Shown here in pieces: positions 27,318 through 36,555 of a DNA stretch of 55,243 nt (positions within the stretch are counted from its first letter, which is position 1; each line of letters opens with the position of its first letter). The position numbers were made by a program, and so were the translations under genes. The stretch spans positions 1 to 55,243 of the forward strand of contig JBOHDX010000050.1 in NCBI GenBank assembly GCA_050700835.1. Reading direction: 5' to 3'. The notes under the pieces are model-generated. The model searched no databases, was not told the origin of the DNA, and saw only the letters and a list, made by a program, of their open reading frames with translations. This stretch comes from JBOHDX01 sp050700835 (GTDB lineage Bacteria; Actinomycetota; Actinomycetes; Propionibacteriales; Nocardioidaceae).

Positions 27318-28910
27318 TCAGCGAGCCGGGCGTACGCCTGGCGCGAGCACCTGTGTCGGTGCCACCGTCAGAGGCAGGATCGACACACCCGTGGAGCCGC
27401 TGCGATAGACCGCGGACGCGACGACCGGCGCCGCCGGGTCGACGACGAGATAGCTCACCTTGCGCCATGGGACCGACACCGACTTCGCGAGCTTGCTGCG
27501 CGGCGCGACCGCCACGGTCTGTCCTGCCGGCACGGACACCGGCATCGACCCGACCTGGTTCCCGCCTGCGTCGAACGCGGTGACCCTCGCGGTCGTCGCC
27601 GTGTCCGGGTTGACCGCGGTCAGCACGATCTGGGTCGGGGACCCCGCCGGTGCGAGGGCGGCCGGCACTGCCGCCGCCCCAGACAGCGGCACCGACGCCG
27701 GCGCGTACGCGATGTCCGGGTTGGCGCCCTTGGTCACCACCCGGACCGACGCGGTGACCGGATAGCTGGACCGCAGCCGCAGGGCGACCGGCTTGGAGCC
27801 GAACGACGCGGGCAGCTTCGCGGTCGCGACCGACCCTGGACCGACTTCGAGCTGCGTCAGCCCGGTCGCCGGGAACGTGCCGTCCGCGGCGACCACGTCC
27901 ACGTGTACGTCCGCGGTGCGGTCACCCGGGTTGGCCACCAGCAGTGTCCGGGCCGCTCCGACCGGCACGGACCCGATCATCGTGGTCGTCGACGGGGTGG
28001 CGGCGCCCGGCATCCACTCCGTCCCCTGGGGCTGGACCCCGGTCACCCAGGTGTCGAGCAGGGCGGCGCTGACCCGGCCGCTGCTCAGCTGCACCGACAC
28101 TGCCAGGTCGTCGACGCCGGCCGCGATCTTCGCCAGCGGTACGACCACCGACCCTGACGGCGGCACTACCAGGCCGTTGCCGCCGACCGTCTCGACCGGG
28201 CCGTTGCGATCGGACAGAGTGACGGTGGCGACCGCCTGGGTGGGGTCGGGGTTGACGAGCACGACGACACCACCGTGGTCGACAGTGCTTCCGGCGCCGA
28301 CGAACGTCCACGACCTGGCCGGCGGCGTGCACGCGGCCACCGCCAGACCGCCGCCGGCCTGTGACTTCGCCGTCGTCGCATCGAAGGCGCCGAGTCCGGG
28401 CGCGAGGGCCCCGTGGGTGCCGAACAACAGCGTGGCCGTCTTGATGCCCTTGACCGTCCGGGTCGACCAGGTCCCCCGACGGGTGCCGCCGAGATCGAAC
28501 GGCGGTGTCGCGTGCGTCGTCGCGGCGCCCTTGCCGAGAACCTTGGCCGGCGCCACCCTCGTGGTGATCCGCCCCCTTGCTCCGCCCCCGCTGGCGGACC
28601 GCAGTGGCAGCACCCCATAGCTCGTGTCCGACCCAGGCCTTCCGGTGTCGCCGACTGCGGGACAGGCTAGGGAGGTACGCGACAGGGGCACGACCGTGGC
28701 TGGTTGCGCGATCGCCGGCACCGGCGTGGTACGCGTCGCACCGACCGCCACGGCGGCAGCGGCGACCAGCACCACCGTCACGGCGAGCCCAGCGCCTAGT
28801 CGAGAGGTGACGGCGCGGGGCGCGGACGGTTTTCTCAGATGCCCGCCGTGGCGAAGTCCCCGGCCCCGACCTGGTCGGGGCGCTGAGGCCTGTCCGTCTG
28901 GTTCGGTCAT
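27318..28910 (-). CDS. DUF5719-like exported protein
   Basis: A 530-residue protein with a cytosolic basic lead, one TM anchor (GAGLAVTVVLVAAAAVAVGA, about residue 40) and a long extracytoplasmic part of repeated beta-rich units (VVVLVNPDPTQAVATVTL, LLVANPGDRTADVHVDVV, IVLTAVNPDTATTARVTAF). It overlaps the giant glycosyltransferase by ATGA, and the same pair occurs in other actinobacteria, so it probably assists that membrane glycosyltransferase or its glycan. The DUF number is from memory. Confidence 0.7.
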   Translation of the reverse strand: MTEPDGQASAPRPGRGRGLRHGGHLRKPSAPRAVTSRLGAGLAVTVVLVAAAAVAVGATRTTPVPAIAQPATVVPLSRTSLACPAVGDTGRPGSDTSYGVLPLRSASGGGARGRITTRVAPAKVLGKGAATTHATPPFDLGGTRRGTWSTRTVKGIKTATLLFGTHGALAPGLGAFDATTAKSQAGGGLAVAACTPPARSWTFVGAGSTVDHGGVVVLVNPDPTQAVATVTLSDRNGPVETVGGNGLVVPPSGSVVVPLAKIAAGVDDLAVSVQLSSGRVSAALLDTWVTGVQPQGTEWMPGAATPSTTTMIGSVPVGAARTLLVANPGDRTADVHVDVVAADGTFPATGLTQLEVGPGSVATAKLPASFGSKPVALRLRSSYPVTASVRVVTKGANPDIAYAPASVPLSGAAAVPAALAPAGSPTQIVLTAVNPDTATTARVTAFDAGGNQVGSMPVSVPAGQTVAVAPRSKLAKSVSVPWRKVSYLVVDPAAPVVASAVYRSGSTGVSILPLTVAPTQVLAPGVRPAR

Positions 28911-31900
28911 CGATGCTCCCTGCGGCGTCCGGGCGTCGCCAGCACTATCGCGACCAGGGCGAGAACCAGCTGCGCCAGCAGCCACCAGCGACGCGACGAC
29001 TCGTAGGTGAGATGCACCGAGCCGCCCTGCGCCGGGACCGCGAACGCCTGGAACCCGTGGTCGGTCACCGGGGTCAGGGCACCGGCAGGGCCCTCCGCAT
29101 GCCAGCTCGACGACGCGGGCACGGCCACCGCCAGCACCCGGCCGCTGGACCCCGCGGGTACGTCGACGGTGTCAGGGACGCTGCCTCTGGAGCCCAGCAC
29201 GATCGCCCGGGTCTCGGCGGCGTGCAGGCTTGGCAGCAGCCGGACGGCTCCGCCGGGCGCGGACAGTTGCCACGCGCTGGCATGCGGGTCGAGGGTGCCG
29301 GCCCGTTGAAGGCCGGGTGCACCGTCGAGCATGCTGGCGAGGTCCGGATCGACCGGCGGCGGCGCATAGATCGCTCCGATCCCGGCGGCGAGCAGCTCCG
29401 AGATCTCGGTCGGGGTCGGGTTGGACACACTGCGAGCCACGGTCGCGTCGAACGCCGCGGTTGCTGCCGGGCTGGGCAGCACCGCCTCGTCGCCGAGCCG
29501 CAGCCCGTCCGCGCGTACCACCGTCTGCACGATGCCGCTGCGCAGCGTGCCGGATAGCATGAGCGTGCTCGCGTGCGCGGGACCTGTGGCCGCCTCGGTG
29601 AGATAGGGCGGGATCGGAGTCGCCGCGGCCCGCTCGAGCGGACCGGCCTCGCCGATCACGACCCACCAGACGCCCACGCCGAGGGGAACGGCGGCGGCCG
29701 CGAGCGTGACGGCCACGGCGAGCGGCTGTCGCCATCCGAAGTTGCGACCAGCGAGCCGCTCGAAGACACCCTCGGCAGCCAGACCCGCCGCGGCCGCAAG
29801 GCCGCCCAGCCACACCAACGACCCGAAGCCGACCCAGACCGGGACGCTGCCGGCAGCACCGCCGACGTCGACCTGGCGGTTGGCGCCGACCGCCACGGCG
29901 GCGATGCCGGTGAGCGCCACGACCCAGGCCACGAGCACCGGACGACGTCGGTCGGATCGGGTCAGCGCGACGAGCGCGGCAACGAGCAGGGGCAGGGTCA
30001 GCCAGGCCGGCGCGCCGCCCGGGCCACCGGGTCGGCCGAGCGCGATCTGCCACGCGCCCGCGTGCAGAGGTCCGACGCCGGCGTCCGCGCGCCCCGCCTC
30101 CCACCACACGCCGCTCGGGTCCAGCGCACGTGACCACATCCACCACCCCAGCAGCAGCCACGGCACCGCCATCGCGACCAGCACGGCGAGCCACCGCCGA
30201 CCCCGGCAGATCGCGATCGCGACGACCAGAAGACCGACGACGGTGACGGGGTAGGCCAGCGGGACGAACGCCGTAGTCAGCGTCAGCCAGAGGCCGAGCC
30301 GAAGTCCCTGCTGCCAACGGCTCTGACCCTTGCCGGAGGCGAACATGCTCAGAGCGGTGCTGACCACGACCGGCATCACCACGGTCGCGACGACCGTTCC
30401 GAGCCGGCCCTGCGAGACCGCGCCGATGGCGACGGGTACGACCGCGTACGTGACCGCGAACCAGATCTGTGTCACCCGGGCGTCGAACAGTCTGCGGCCG
30501 AGCCGGTGCGCGGCCAGCCCGGCGAGCGGGACCGCCCCGAGCATCGCCACGTCGACGACGAGGCCGCCGCTGCCGAACGCCCCGATGCCGGCGATCCCGA
30601 GTAGCGCAACATAGGGCGGCGTGGCGGCCGCGCTTCCGGTCCCGACCATGTGCCACGTGTGCAGGTAGAGACCCCACCAGGAACCGATCCCGCTGGGGGC
30701 AGGCAGCAGCGCACCACCCTGGAGGGACCCGCCGGAGTAGAGGCCGCGGGCCGAGACAAGTGCGGCGATCACCAGCAGCAGCACGGTGCTGAACCATGGT
30801 CTCTGCGCCAGCCGGGCCAGCGGACCGGTCTCGGGCGGCAGCTCCTCGGCATCCTCCGGCACCGGGCCGGTCTCGACCGCGACGACCCGGCGCCCGGCTC
30901 CCGTGACCTCCTGGGGCCGGACGATCGCCCGGACGACCTCGACCACCGCGTCGGCGCCGTGACGGTACGGCAGCAGGGAGGGCGGCAGCAGGGCGCGGAC
31001 CGCCCGGGCCGGACGCCGTGACGTCCGGCGCCGCTCTCGGCGGGCGGCCAGCAGCCGGCCGGACCGGCCATGCACCGAGGCGACCGCGCGCAGCTCGTCG
31101 AGTGCATCGGCGGGGGCCTTGGCCAGCAGCAGACCCCCAGCTCGCAGCACCGACCCGAGCAGCAGCCGGAACCACTGCCAGACGAATCCGGGCGTCGACG
31201 CGTTGACCAACAGCGCATACAACGCACCGGCCCGGCGGGCCTGGCGTACCGACCCTGCCACGACGGCGGTCGGGCGGAGCCCCCGCGTCGACGCCTCGGC
31301 GTGGAACACCACGGCGTCGGGAGCGACGCGTACCCGGTGACCGGCCCGCGCGGCCCGCCAGCCCAGGTCGAGATCGTCCCCGAACAGCGGCAGGTGCGGG
31401 TCGAAGCCGGCCAGGTCGTCCCAGGCGTCGCGGCGGATCAGCATGCCGGCCGTGCTGACAGCAAGGACGTCACGCGGTCGGTCGTGCTGCCCCTGGTCGG
31501 GCTCCCCTCGCTCCAGCCCGGTCTCGCGGCGGCCGGTGCCGGTCACCGTCACGCCGACCTCGAGCAGCCGTCGCAGCGACGGCCACTCCCGCAGCTTGGG
31601 ACCGACGACCGCCGTGTCGGGGGTGCGTGCGACCTGGCGGAGCAGCTGTTCGAGTGCATCCGGCGCCGGGGCGCTGTCGTCGTGAAGCAACCAGACCCAG
31701 TCGGTGACGTCGTCCGAGTCGCTGCGCGCGTGGCTGCCGGTCGTCACCATGCGGTGCTCGTGCGCATGGGCCAGCGCCGCGTGCACGGCGGCACCGAATC
31801 CGGTGTTGCGGGGCGCGGTCACGACCTCGTCGGTGCCGAGCTCTGACACGAGGATGCGCGCGCTCGCGTCTTCGGAGCCCGTGTCGACCGCGACGATCGC

Positions 31901-32152
31901 CTGTGGCGTCAGGGTCTGGTCCGCGAGGGCGCCGAGAACCCGCGGCAGCCAGCGGGCGCCGTCGTGCGCGACGACGACGACGGTGATCCGGGCGGGTGGG
32001 AGCGCGACCTCCTCCGGCTCGTCGAGCCAGGATTCGGTGGCCTCGTCGTCGGCGCCCGGGAGGGCCTGCTCCGGCAGGACCTGCTCTGGCCGGGCCGGCT
32101 CGGGCCGACCGGGCGCGTCCGCGCCGGAGGTCCGGTGGTCGACGGCGCTCAC
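28907..32152 (-). CDS. Giant family 2 glycosyltransferase with multi-TM C-terminus
   Basis: A 1081-residue protein. The N-terminal 320 residues are a GT-A fold GT2 domain (ITVVVVAHDGARWLPRVLGAL, acceptor/metal LLHDDSAPAPDAL, FGDDLDLGWRAARAGH). A linker is followed by about a dozen TM segments and a C-terminal soluble domain near residues 860-1050, then a last TM. Its start is GTG 32152. It resembles the large GT2 proteins that lie between DUF5719 and whiB genes in Streptomyces-like genomes and probably adds sugars to a lipid-linked or exported glycan at the membrane. Substrate unknown. Confidence 0.85.
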   Translation of the reverse strand: MSAVDHRTSGADAPGRPEPARPEQVLPEQALPGADDEATESWLDEPEEVALPPARITVVVVAHDGARWLPRVLGALADQTLTPQAIVAVDTGSEDASARILVSELGTDEVVTAPRNTGFGAAVHAALAHAHEHRMVTTGSHARSDSDDVTDWVWLLHDDSAPAPDALEQLLRQVARTPDTAVVGPKLREWPSLRRLLEVGVTVTGTGRRETGLERGEPDQGQHDRPRDVLAVSTAGMLIRRDAWDDLAGFDPHLPLFGDDLDLGWRAARAGHRVRVAPDAVVFHAEASTRGLRPTAVVAGSVRQARRAGALYALLVNASTPGFVWQWFRLLLGSVLRAGGLLLAKAPADALDELRAVASVHGRSGRLLAARRERRRTSRRPARAVRALLPPSLLPYRHGADAVVEVVRAIVRPQEVTGAGRRVVAVETGPVPEDAEELPPETGPLARLAQRPWFSTVLLLVIAALVSARGLYSGGSLQGGALLPAPSGIGSWWGLYLHTWHMVGTGSAAATPPYVALLGIAGIGAFGSGGLVVDVAMLGAVPLAGLAAHRLGRRLFDARVTQIWFAVTYAVVPVAIGAVSQGRLGTVVATVVMPVVVSTALSMFASGKGQSRWQQGLRLGLWLTLTTAFVPLAYPVTVVGLLVVAIAICRGRRWLAVLVAMAVPWLLLGWWMWSRALDPSGVWWEAGRADAGVGPLHAGAWQIALGRPGGPGGAPAWLTLPLLVAALVALTRSDRRRPVLVAWVVALTGIAAVAVGANRQVDVGGAAGSVPVWVGFGSLVWLGGLAAAAGLAAEGVFERLAGRNFGWRQPLAVAVTLAAAAVPLGVGVWWVVIGEAGPLERAAATPIPPYLTEAATGPAHASTLMLSGTLRSGIVQTVVRADGLRLGDEAVLPSPAATAAFDATVARSVSNPTPTEISELLAAGIGAIYAPPPVDPDLASMLDGAPGLQRAGTLDPHASAWQLSAPGGAVRLLPSLHAAETRAIVLGSRGSVPDTVDVPAGSSGRVLAVAVPASSSWHAEGPAGALTPVTDHGFQAFAVPAQGGSVHLTYESSRRWWLLAQLVLALVAIVLATPGRRREHR

Positions 32153-32306
32153 GTGCCCGCCTCGCTTCGCTCACACATGCGCGCGGGACACCTTCGGATC
32201 GGCTGCGGGGTCAGCGGGCGGCCGACTCGAGACGGCTCACTCCGCGGGTCGCGCGCCGCTGCGTGCGGCGCATGACCCGGCTACTGTAACCACCGCCGTG
32301 CGGCGC

Positions 32307-32561
32307 CTAGACCGCGCGTTGCTTGAGCTTGCGGCGCTCGCGCTCGGACAGTCCCCCCCAGATGCCGAACCGCTCGTCGTGCGCGAGGGCGTACTCCAGA
32401 CACTCGGTCTGCACCTCGCACGACAGGCACACCCGCTTGGCTTCGCGGGTGGATCCTCCCTTTTCTGGGAAGAACGCCTCAGGATCGGTCTGCGCGCACA
32501 GCCCACGCTCTTGCCAGCTCATCACTGCGGCGTCTCCGTCGAGCATCTCGAGCTCCGTCAC
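32307..32561 (-). CDS. whiB2: WhiB-family iron-sulfur regulator (WhiB2/WhmD type)
   Basis: An 84-residue Wbl protein with the four cluster cysteines C22, C45, C48 and C54 (CxxC in VCLSCEV), the GIWGG turn and the basic tail ERERRKLKQR. Wbl proteins carry a 4Fe-4S cluster and act with the housekeeping sigma factor; WhiB2/WhmD controls septation. GAGGAGG lies 8 bases before GTG 32561. Position beside fbiA and the manB cluster matches Rv3260c. Its upstream region of 368 bp holds three 11-bp repeats. Confidence 0.95.
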   Translation of the reverse strand: MTELEMLDGDAAVMSWQERGLCAQTDPEAFFPEKGGSTREAKRVCLSCEVQTECLEYALAHDERFGIWGGLSERERRKLKQRAV

Positions 32562-32791
32562 GGTCCCGCCTCCTCGACCCTCGTAGCCCCGGACCTCCGG
32601 TTGGAGGACCCGGGATGGTGTGTCGCCTTGACGGGAGGTTCGCGGCCTGACCCGAGTGGACGACACGTGTGGAATTACATGCCTGTCAATCCACTCTCGT
32701 CAAGCAGAACCCTGGTATTGGCCGATAATTTCTGGTCACGGACCGTAGTCAGGCCTGCCACCGTGGGCGACGCTGTCCTCAGTCGCCGGAG

Positions 32792-32824
32792 CATGCGACC
32801 ACCATGCGACCACTATGCGACCAC
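32792..32824. repeat. Three 11-bp tandem units upstream of whiB2
   Basis: CATGCGACCAC, CATGCGACCAC and TATGCGACCAC lie end to end about 230 bp upstream of the whiB2 start. The helical 11-bp spacing suggests cooperative protein binding. The rest of 32562-32929 has no gene; an ACACGTGT palindrome occurs near 32663-32672. Confidence 0.7.
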
Positions 32825-32929
32825 ATGGAGTCATCCGAAAGGCGTACGAAACGGGTGGGCTCACGACGAGCGATCCGCCCGTTTCGGCGAGATCTCGCCT
32901 AATAAGGCCGATTCGAGGCAGAAGTCTGG

Positions 32930-34165
32930 TCAGGAGCTGGAGGGATTCCACCACCCTGACTTGTCCTCGGCGCTGGTGTCCCCGTCGTCCTCTGCCGCCG
33001 GAGCCTGCGCCGGATCCTGGGCCGGAGCCTGGGCCGGATCCTGGGCCGGATCCTGGGCCGGATCGTGGGTGGCGTCCTCGGTTTGACCGGTAACGGGGAG
33101 TCCGGTGACCTCGGTGGTGGGTTCCGCAGGCTGTCCCCACGTCGATCCACCCGGCGGCGTTTCGGGCTCCGCCCAGGTCTGAGCGGTGGGTGCTGGCGGC
33201 GACTCCTGGTTGGGCTGGGTCCAGCTCACCCCGGCCGGCGGTGACGACTCGGTCTGGCCCCAGCTGTGCTGAGCATGCTGGCCCCCGGTCTGACCGGTCA
33301 CGTCCGGCTCGGCGTGGCCCCAGCCTTGCGCCGCCTGACCCCATCCCTGCGGCGACTGTTCAGCAACAGGTGTGGGTCGACCCCACTGCTGACCGGGCTC
33401 GCCAGCGGCGCCGGGCTGGCCCCACTGCTGCCCGGCCTCGCCCGAGGCACCGGCCTGGCCCCATTGCGGCTCCGGCTGCCCCCACTGCGGCGCTGGCTGA
33501 CCTTGCTCTCCCCCTGCGTACGCACCGGAGGCCGCGCCCGCGCCCCAGGCCGCCGAACCCTGGCCACCCCACTGTCCCTGTCCCTGCTGGTTCGGGTCGG
33601 CCCACTGCGCCTGCTGCCCCCATGCCTGCTGGTCTCCCCACTGTCCCCACGCCTGCTGACCCGCCGGCACACGCTGCGCTCGCACCGGCGCCGGCAGCGC
33701 CTGGAACACGATGAAGGTGAAACCGCCCGCCGCCGCGACCAATGCGAGCTTCAACAGCCAGAAGACACTGCCCATGAGCTTGCCCGCGAGGATGGCCCGT
33801 CCGAAGCCCGCGTTGACCGCGAACGACTGGTCGACGTTGTTCGCGGTCAGGGCGGCCACCCAGGTGATCACACCGAGCAGCAGCATCGCGCCGAGCACGC
33901 CGAGCGCGGCCAGCGTGATCGTGCGCGCCTGCGCGCTGGGGGTCCCCAGGTGAGTGGCGATCACGACCGCGGCGACCGTGAGGACCACGAAGATCGGGTT
34001 CACGATCTCGGCACCGCCGAGCGCGCTCTTCACCGCGAATCCGACGCCGAGATCGCTGAGGCTCTTGAACAGGACCAGGAAGCTGAACAGCACGCTGAGC
34101 CCGGTGAAGCCGAGCAGCGCGAAGGCCAGCAGGTCGCGCAGTTTCTTCGTCGAGTCGGTTACCAC
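32930..34165 (-). CDS. Membrane protein with long W/Q/G-rich tail
   Basis: A 411-residue protein. Four TM segments (LLAFALLGFTGLSVLFSFLVL, IFVVLTVAAVVIATHL, ITLAALGVLGAMLLLGVITW, LLKLALVAAAGGFTFIVF) occupy the first 165 residues. The rest is low-complexity with many WGQ/QWG motifs, then an acidic segment of DPAQ/APAQ repeats ending GWWNPSSS. AGGAG lies 5 bases before GTG 34165. No family recognised. The tail is of the kind that phase-separates or interacts weakly; a role in membrane organisation near division proteins is conceivable but unproven. Confidence 0.75.
   Translation of the reverse strand: MVTDSTKKLRDLLAFALLGFTGLSVLFSFLVLFKSLSDLGVGFAVKSALGGAEIVNPIFVVLTVAAVVIATHLGTPSAQARTITLAALGVLGAMLLLGVITWVAALTANNVDQSFAVNAGFGRAILAGKLMGSVFWLLKLALVAAAGGFTFIVFQALPAPVRAQRVPAGQQAWGQWGDQQAWGQQAQWADPNQQGQGQWGGQGSAAWGAGAASGAYAGGEQGQPAPQWGQPEPQWGQAGASGEAGQQWGQPGAAGEPGQQWGRPTPVAEQSPQGWGQAAQGWGHAEPDVTGQTGGQHAQHSWGQTESSPPAGVSWTQPNQESPPAPTAQTWAEPETPPGGSTWGQPAEPTTEVTGLPVTGQTEDATHDPAQDPAQDPAQAPAQDPAQAPAAEDDGDTSAEDKSGWWNPSSS
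33012..33071. repeat. Five 12-bp units coding the DPAQ tail
   Basis: Five consecutive units of GGATCCTGGGCC type (with GGAGCC and GGATCG variants) code for DPAQ or APAQ on the opposite strand near the C-terminus of the W/Q/G-rich protein. Each keeps the reading frame. Confidence 0.8.
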
Positions 34166-34315
34166 GGGCACTCCTGGGTTCGTCCGGTGACAGGTCCGCC
34201 AAGTTGTCACCATGCCACAGTCGGCGGTCGCCCACCGACCAGGATGGGGCGGTGACGGGCGTACCCACTCCACCCCGCAGGGCGCCCAGGGACGGCTGTT
34301 GCCAGACTGTCGGCC

Positions 34316-35314
34316 ATGCACGTCACCGCACTGTCCGGGGGCATCGGCGGCGCCCGGTTCCTTCGGGGGCTGCTCCCCATCCTCGGTCCCGACGACGACG
34401 TGACGGTGATCGCCAACACTGCCGACGACCTGTGGCTGTTCGGGCTCAAGGTGTGCCCTGACCTCGACACCGTGATGTACACCCTGGGCGGGGGCATCGA
34501 CGACGAGCGAGGCTGGGGACGCGCCGACGAGACGTGGTCCGCCACGCACGAACTGGCGGCGTACGGCGTGCAGCCGGACTGGTTCGGCCTGGGTGACCGG
34601 GATCTGGCCACGCACGTGGTGCGGACACAGATGCTGACCGCCGGCTATCCGCTGTCCGAGGTTACCGCCGCACTGTGCGAGCGCTGGCAGCCCGGCGTGA
34701 CCCTGCTGCCGATGAGCAACGACCGGGTCGAGACCCACATCGTGATCGATGACCCGCAGGAACCCTCGGGACGCCGGGCGATCCACTTCCAGGAGTACTG
34801 GGTGCGCCTGCACGCGTCGGTGCCGGTACGCGACGTCGTGCCGGTCGGGTTGGCGGACGCGGGGCCCGCGCCCGGTGTGCTCGACGCGTTGCACGTTGCC
34901 GACGTCGTGCTGCTCCCGCCGTCGAACCCGGTGGTGTCGATCGGCACCATCCTCGGCGTGGCCGGGGTTGCCGACGCGCTGCGAGAGTCGGCGGCGCCCG
35001 TGGTGGGCCTGTCCCCAATCATCGGCGGCGGCGCCGTGCGTGGGATGGCGGACCAGCTGCTCACCGGCCTCGGACGCGAGGTGTCCGCCGGCGCCGTGGG
35101 TCGCGACTACGGGGCGCGGAGCAGGGGCGGAGTGATCGACGGCTGGCTCGTCGACTCGACCGACGCCGACCAGGTCTCTGCGGTGGAGGACGCCGGCATC
35201 CGGTGCCGGGCGGTGCCGCTGCTGATGCGTGACGCCGCCGCGACCGAGGCGATGGCGCGGGCGGCCCTGGAGCTGGCCGACTCGCTGTCCTCCGACCAGG
35301 CGGCTCTCCCGTGA
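34316..35314 (+). CDS. fbiA: F420 biosynthesis phospho-(enol)pyruvate/lactyl transferase FbiA
   Basis: A 332-residue CofD/FbiA enzyme that joins the activated 3-carbon moiety to the deazaflavin Fo, forming (dehydro-)F420-0. The start HVTALSGGIGGARFLRGLLP, the NTADDLWLFGLKVCPDLDTVMYTL segment and the LLPPSNPVVSIGTILGV region are diagnostic. It lies just upstream of the CofE gene and near whiB2, as in mycobacteria. ATG 34316 has no strong ribosome site, so it may be leaderless. Confidence 0.95.
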   Translation: MHVTALSGGIGGARFLRGLLPILGPDDDVTVIANTADDLWLFGLKVCPDLDTVMYTLGGGIDDERGWGRADETWSATHELAAYGVQPDWFGLGDRDLATHVVRTQMLTAGYPLSEVTAALCERWQPGVTLLPMSNDRVETHIVIDDPQEPSGRRAIHFQEYWVRLHASVPVRDVVPVGLADAGPAPGVLDALHVADVVLLPPSNPVVSIGTILGVAGVADALRESAAPVVGLSPIIGGGAVRGMADQLLTGLGREVSAGAVGRDYGARSRGGVIDGWLVDSTDADQVSAVEDAGIRCRAVPLLMRDAAATEAMARAALELADSLSSDQAALP

Positions 35315-35418
35315 CACCCGCCGAACCGTCGGCTCTCTCGTGAGCCTTACGTCTGCGTGCCACCCGCGCGCGTGCCCGCCCCGAAACGTCGGGCCCAGCG
35401 GTCTGGGCGGGACGTCGG

Positions 35419-36555
35419 ATGCTTGACCGGTACGCCACGGACCTACGGATCGTCGGCGTACCCGGCCTGCCGGAGATCACCACCGGCGACGACCTCGCCG
35501 CGCTGATCGCCGAGCACGCGACCGGACACGACTGGGCCGACGGCGACGTCGTGGTCGTGACCAGCAAGGTGGTCGCCAAGGCGCAGGGGCTGCTCACCAC
35601 GGCTGATCCGGACCTGGTGCTGGCAGCGCAGACCGACCGGGTCGTGGCCCGGCGCGGTCTGATGTCGATCGCCCGGACCAGGCACGGACTCACCCTGGCC
35701 AACGCTGGGATCGACCACTCCAACACGCCGCCCGGCACCGTGCTGCCGCTGCCCCCGGATCCCGACGCCGCCGCCCGCGCGCTGCGCGCGGCGTTGCAGG
35801 AACGTGTGGCGGTACGCCTTGCCGTGGTGGTCACCGACACGGCCGGGCGCGCATGGCGGCTCGGTCAGACGGACCAGGCCATCGGGGTGGCCGGACTGAC
35901 GCCGCTGCTCGATCTGTCGGGGGACGCCGACATCCACGGCACGATCCTCGCCGTGACCGCGCCGGCCGTCGCAGACGCCGTCGCGGCGGCCGCCGATCTC
36001 GCGAAGGGCAAGGTCAGCGGGACACCGGTGGCGATCGCGACCGGACTGGCTGCCCTGGTGACCGACGACGACGGGCCAGGGGCGGCCGCCCTCGTCCGTC
36101 CGGAGGACACCGACCTGTTCGGCTACGGCGCCGCCGACGCCGTGCGCGCCGCGGCCCTGCGTGACAACCCCGCCGGGTGGCGCGGCTTCGCGCGCGACGA
36201 CGGATCAGTCGGTGACCTCGTCACGCTGGTGACGCCGTCGCTCCAAGCCGGCATGGTCGACGCGGTCCAGCAGCAAGACCCTGTCGGGGGCGGGGTGGCG
36301 ACCATCGACGTGCGCGTGCGCGGGGGTGCGCCCGCCGTGGCGTACCTGCGTGCCGGGATGCTGGTCGAGCGGCTCGCTGCGCTGGCCACCGCCTCGCGCC
36401 GACGGGTCGACGTCGAGACCGTCGAACAGCCTGGCCGCGGACCCGATCCGGCCCCGGCCACAGCCGGTGACCGGACCACGGGCGGTATCGGCTGGATCGT
36501 AGTCGCCCGGGTGGTCGTCAGCGAACCCGACGACCCGTCGAGCGGCGCGGGCTAG
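35419..36555 (+). CDS. fbiB: F420-0:gamma-glutamyl ligase (CofE/FbiB without nitroreductase domain)
   Basis: A 378-residue protein. Residues 1-250 are the CofE ligase (VGVPGLPEITTGDDLAALI, VVVVTSKVVAKAQG, TDTAGRAWRLGQTDQAIGVAGL) that adds glutamates to F420-0. Classical FbiB adds a C-terminal FMN nitroreductase-type domain of about 200 residues that reduces dehydro-F420-0. Here only about 125 residues follow (from RDNPAGWRGFARDDGSVGDL) and I see no nitroreductase motifs. Its end overlaps the convergent pyrophosphorylase gene by 38 bp. The ligase role is firm; the tail is unassigned. Confidence 0.9.
   Translation: MLDRYATDLRIVGVPGLPEITTGDDLAALIAEHATGHDWADGDVVVVTSKVVAKAQGLLTTADPDLVLAAQTDRVVARRGLMSIARTRHGLTLANAGIDHSNTPPGTVLPLPPDPDAAARALRAALQERVAVRLAVVVTDTAGRAWRLGQTDQAIGVAGLTPLLDLSGDADIHGTILAVTAPAVADAVAAAADLAKGKVSGTPVAIATGLAALVTDDDGPGAAALVRPEDTDLFGYGAADAVRAAALRDNPAGWRGFARDDGSVGDLVTLVTPSLQAGMVDAVQQQDPVGGGVATIDVRVRGGAPAVAYLRAGMLVERLAALATASRRRVDVETVEQPGRGPDPAPATAGDRTTGGIGWIVVARVVVSEPDDPSSGAG

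Noticed and set aside
32930..35317. 795-residue minus-strand frame
   Set aside because: Its first half is antisense to fbiA; the real protein starts at GTG 34165 behind an AGGAG.
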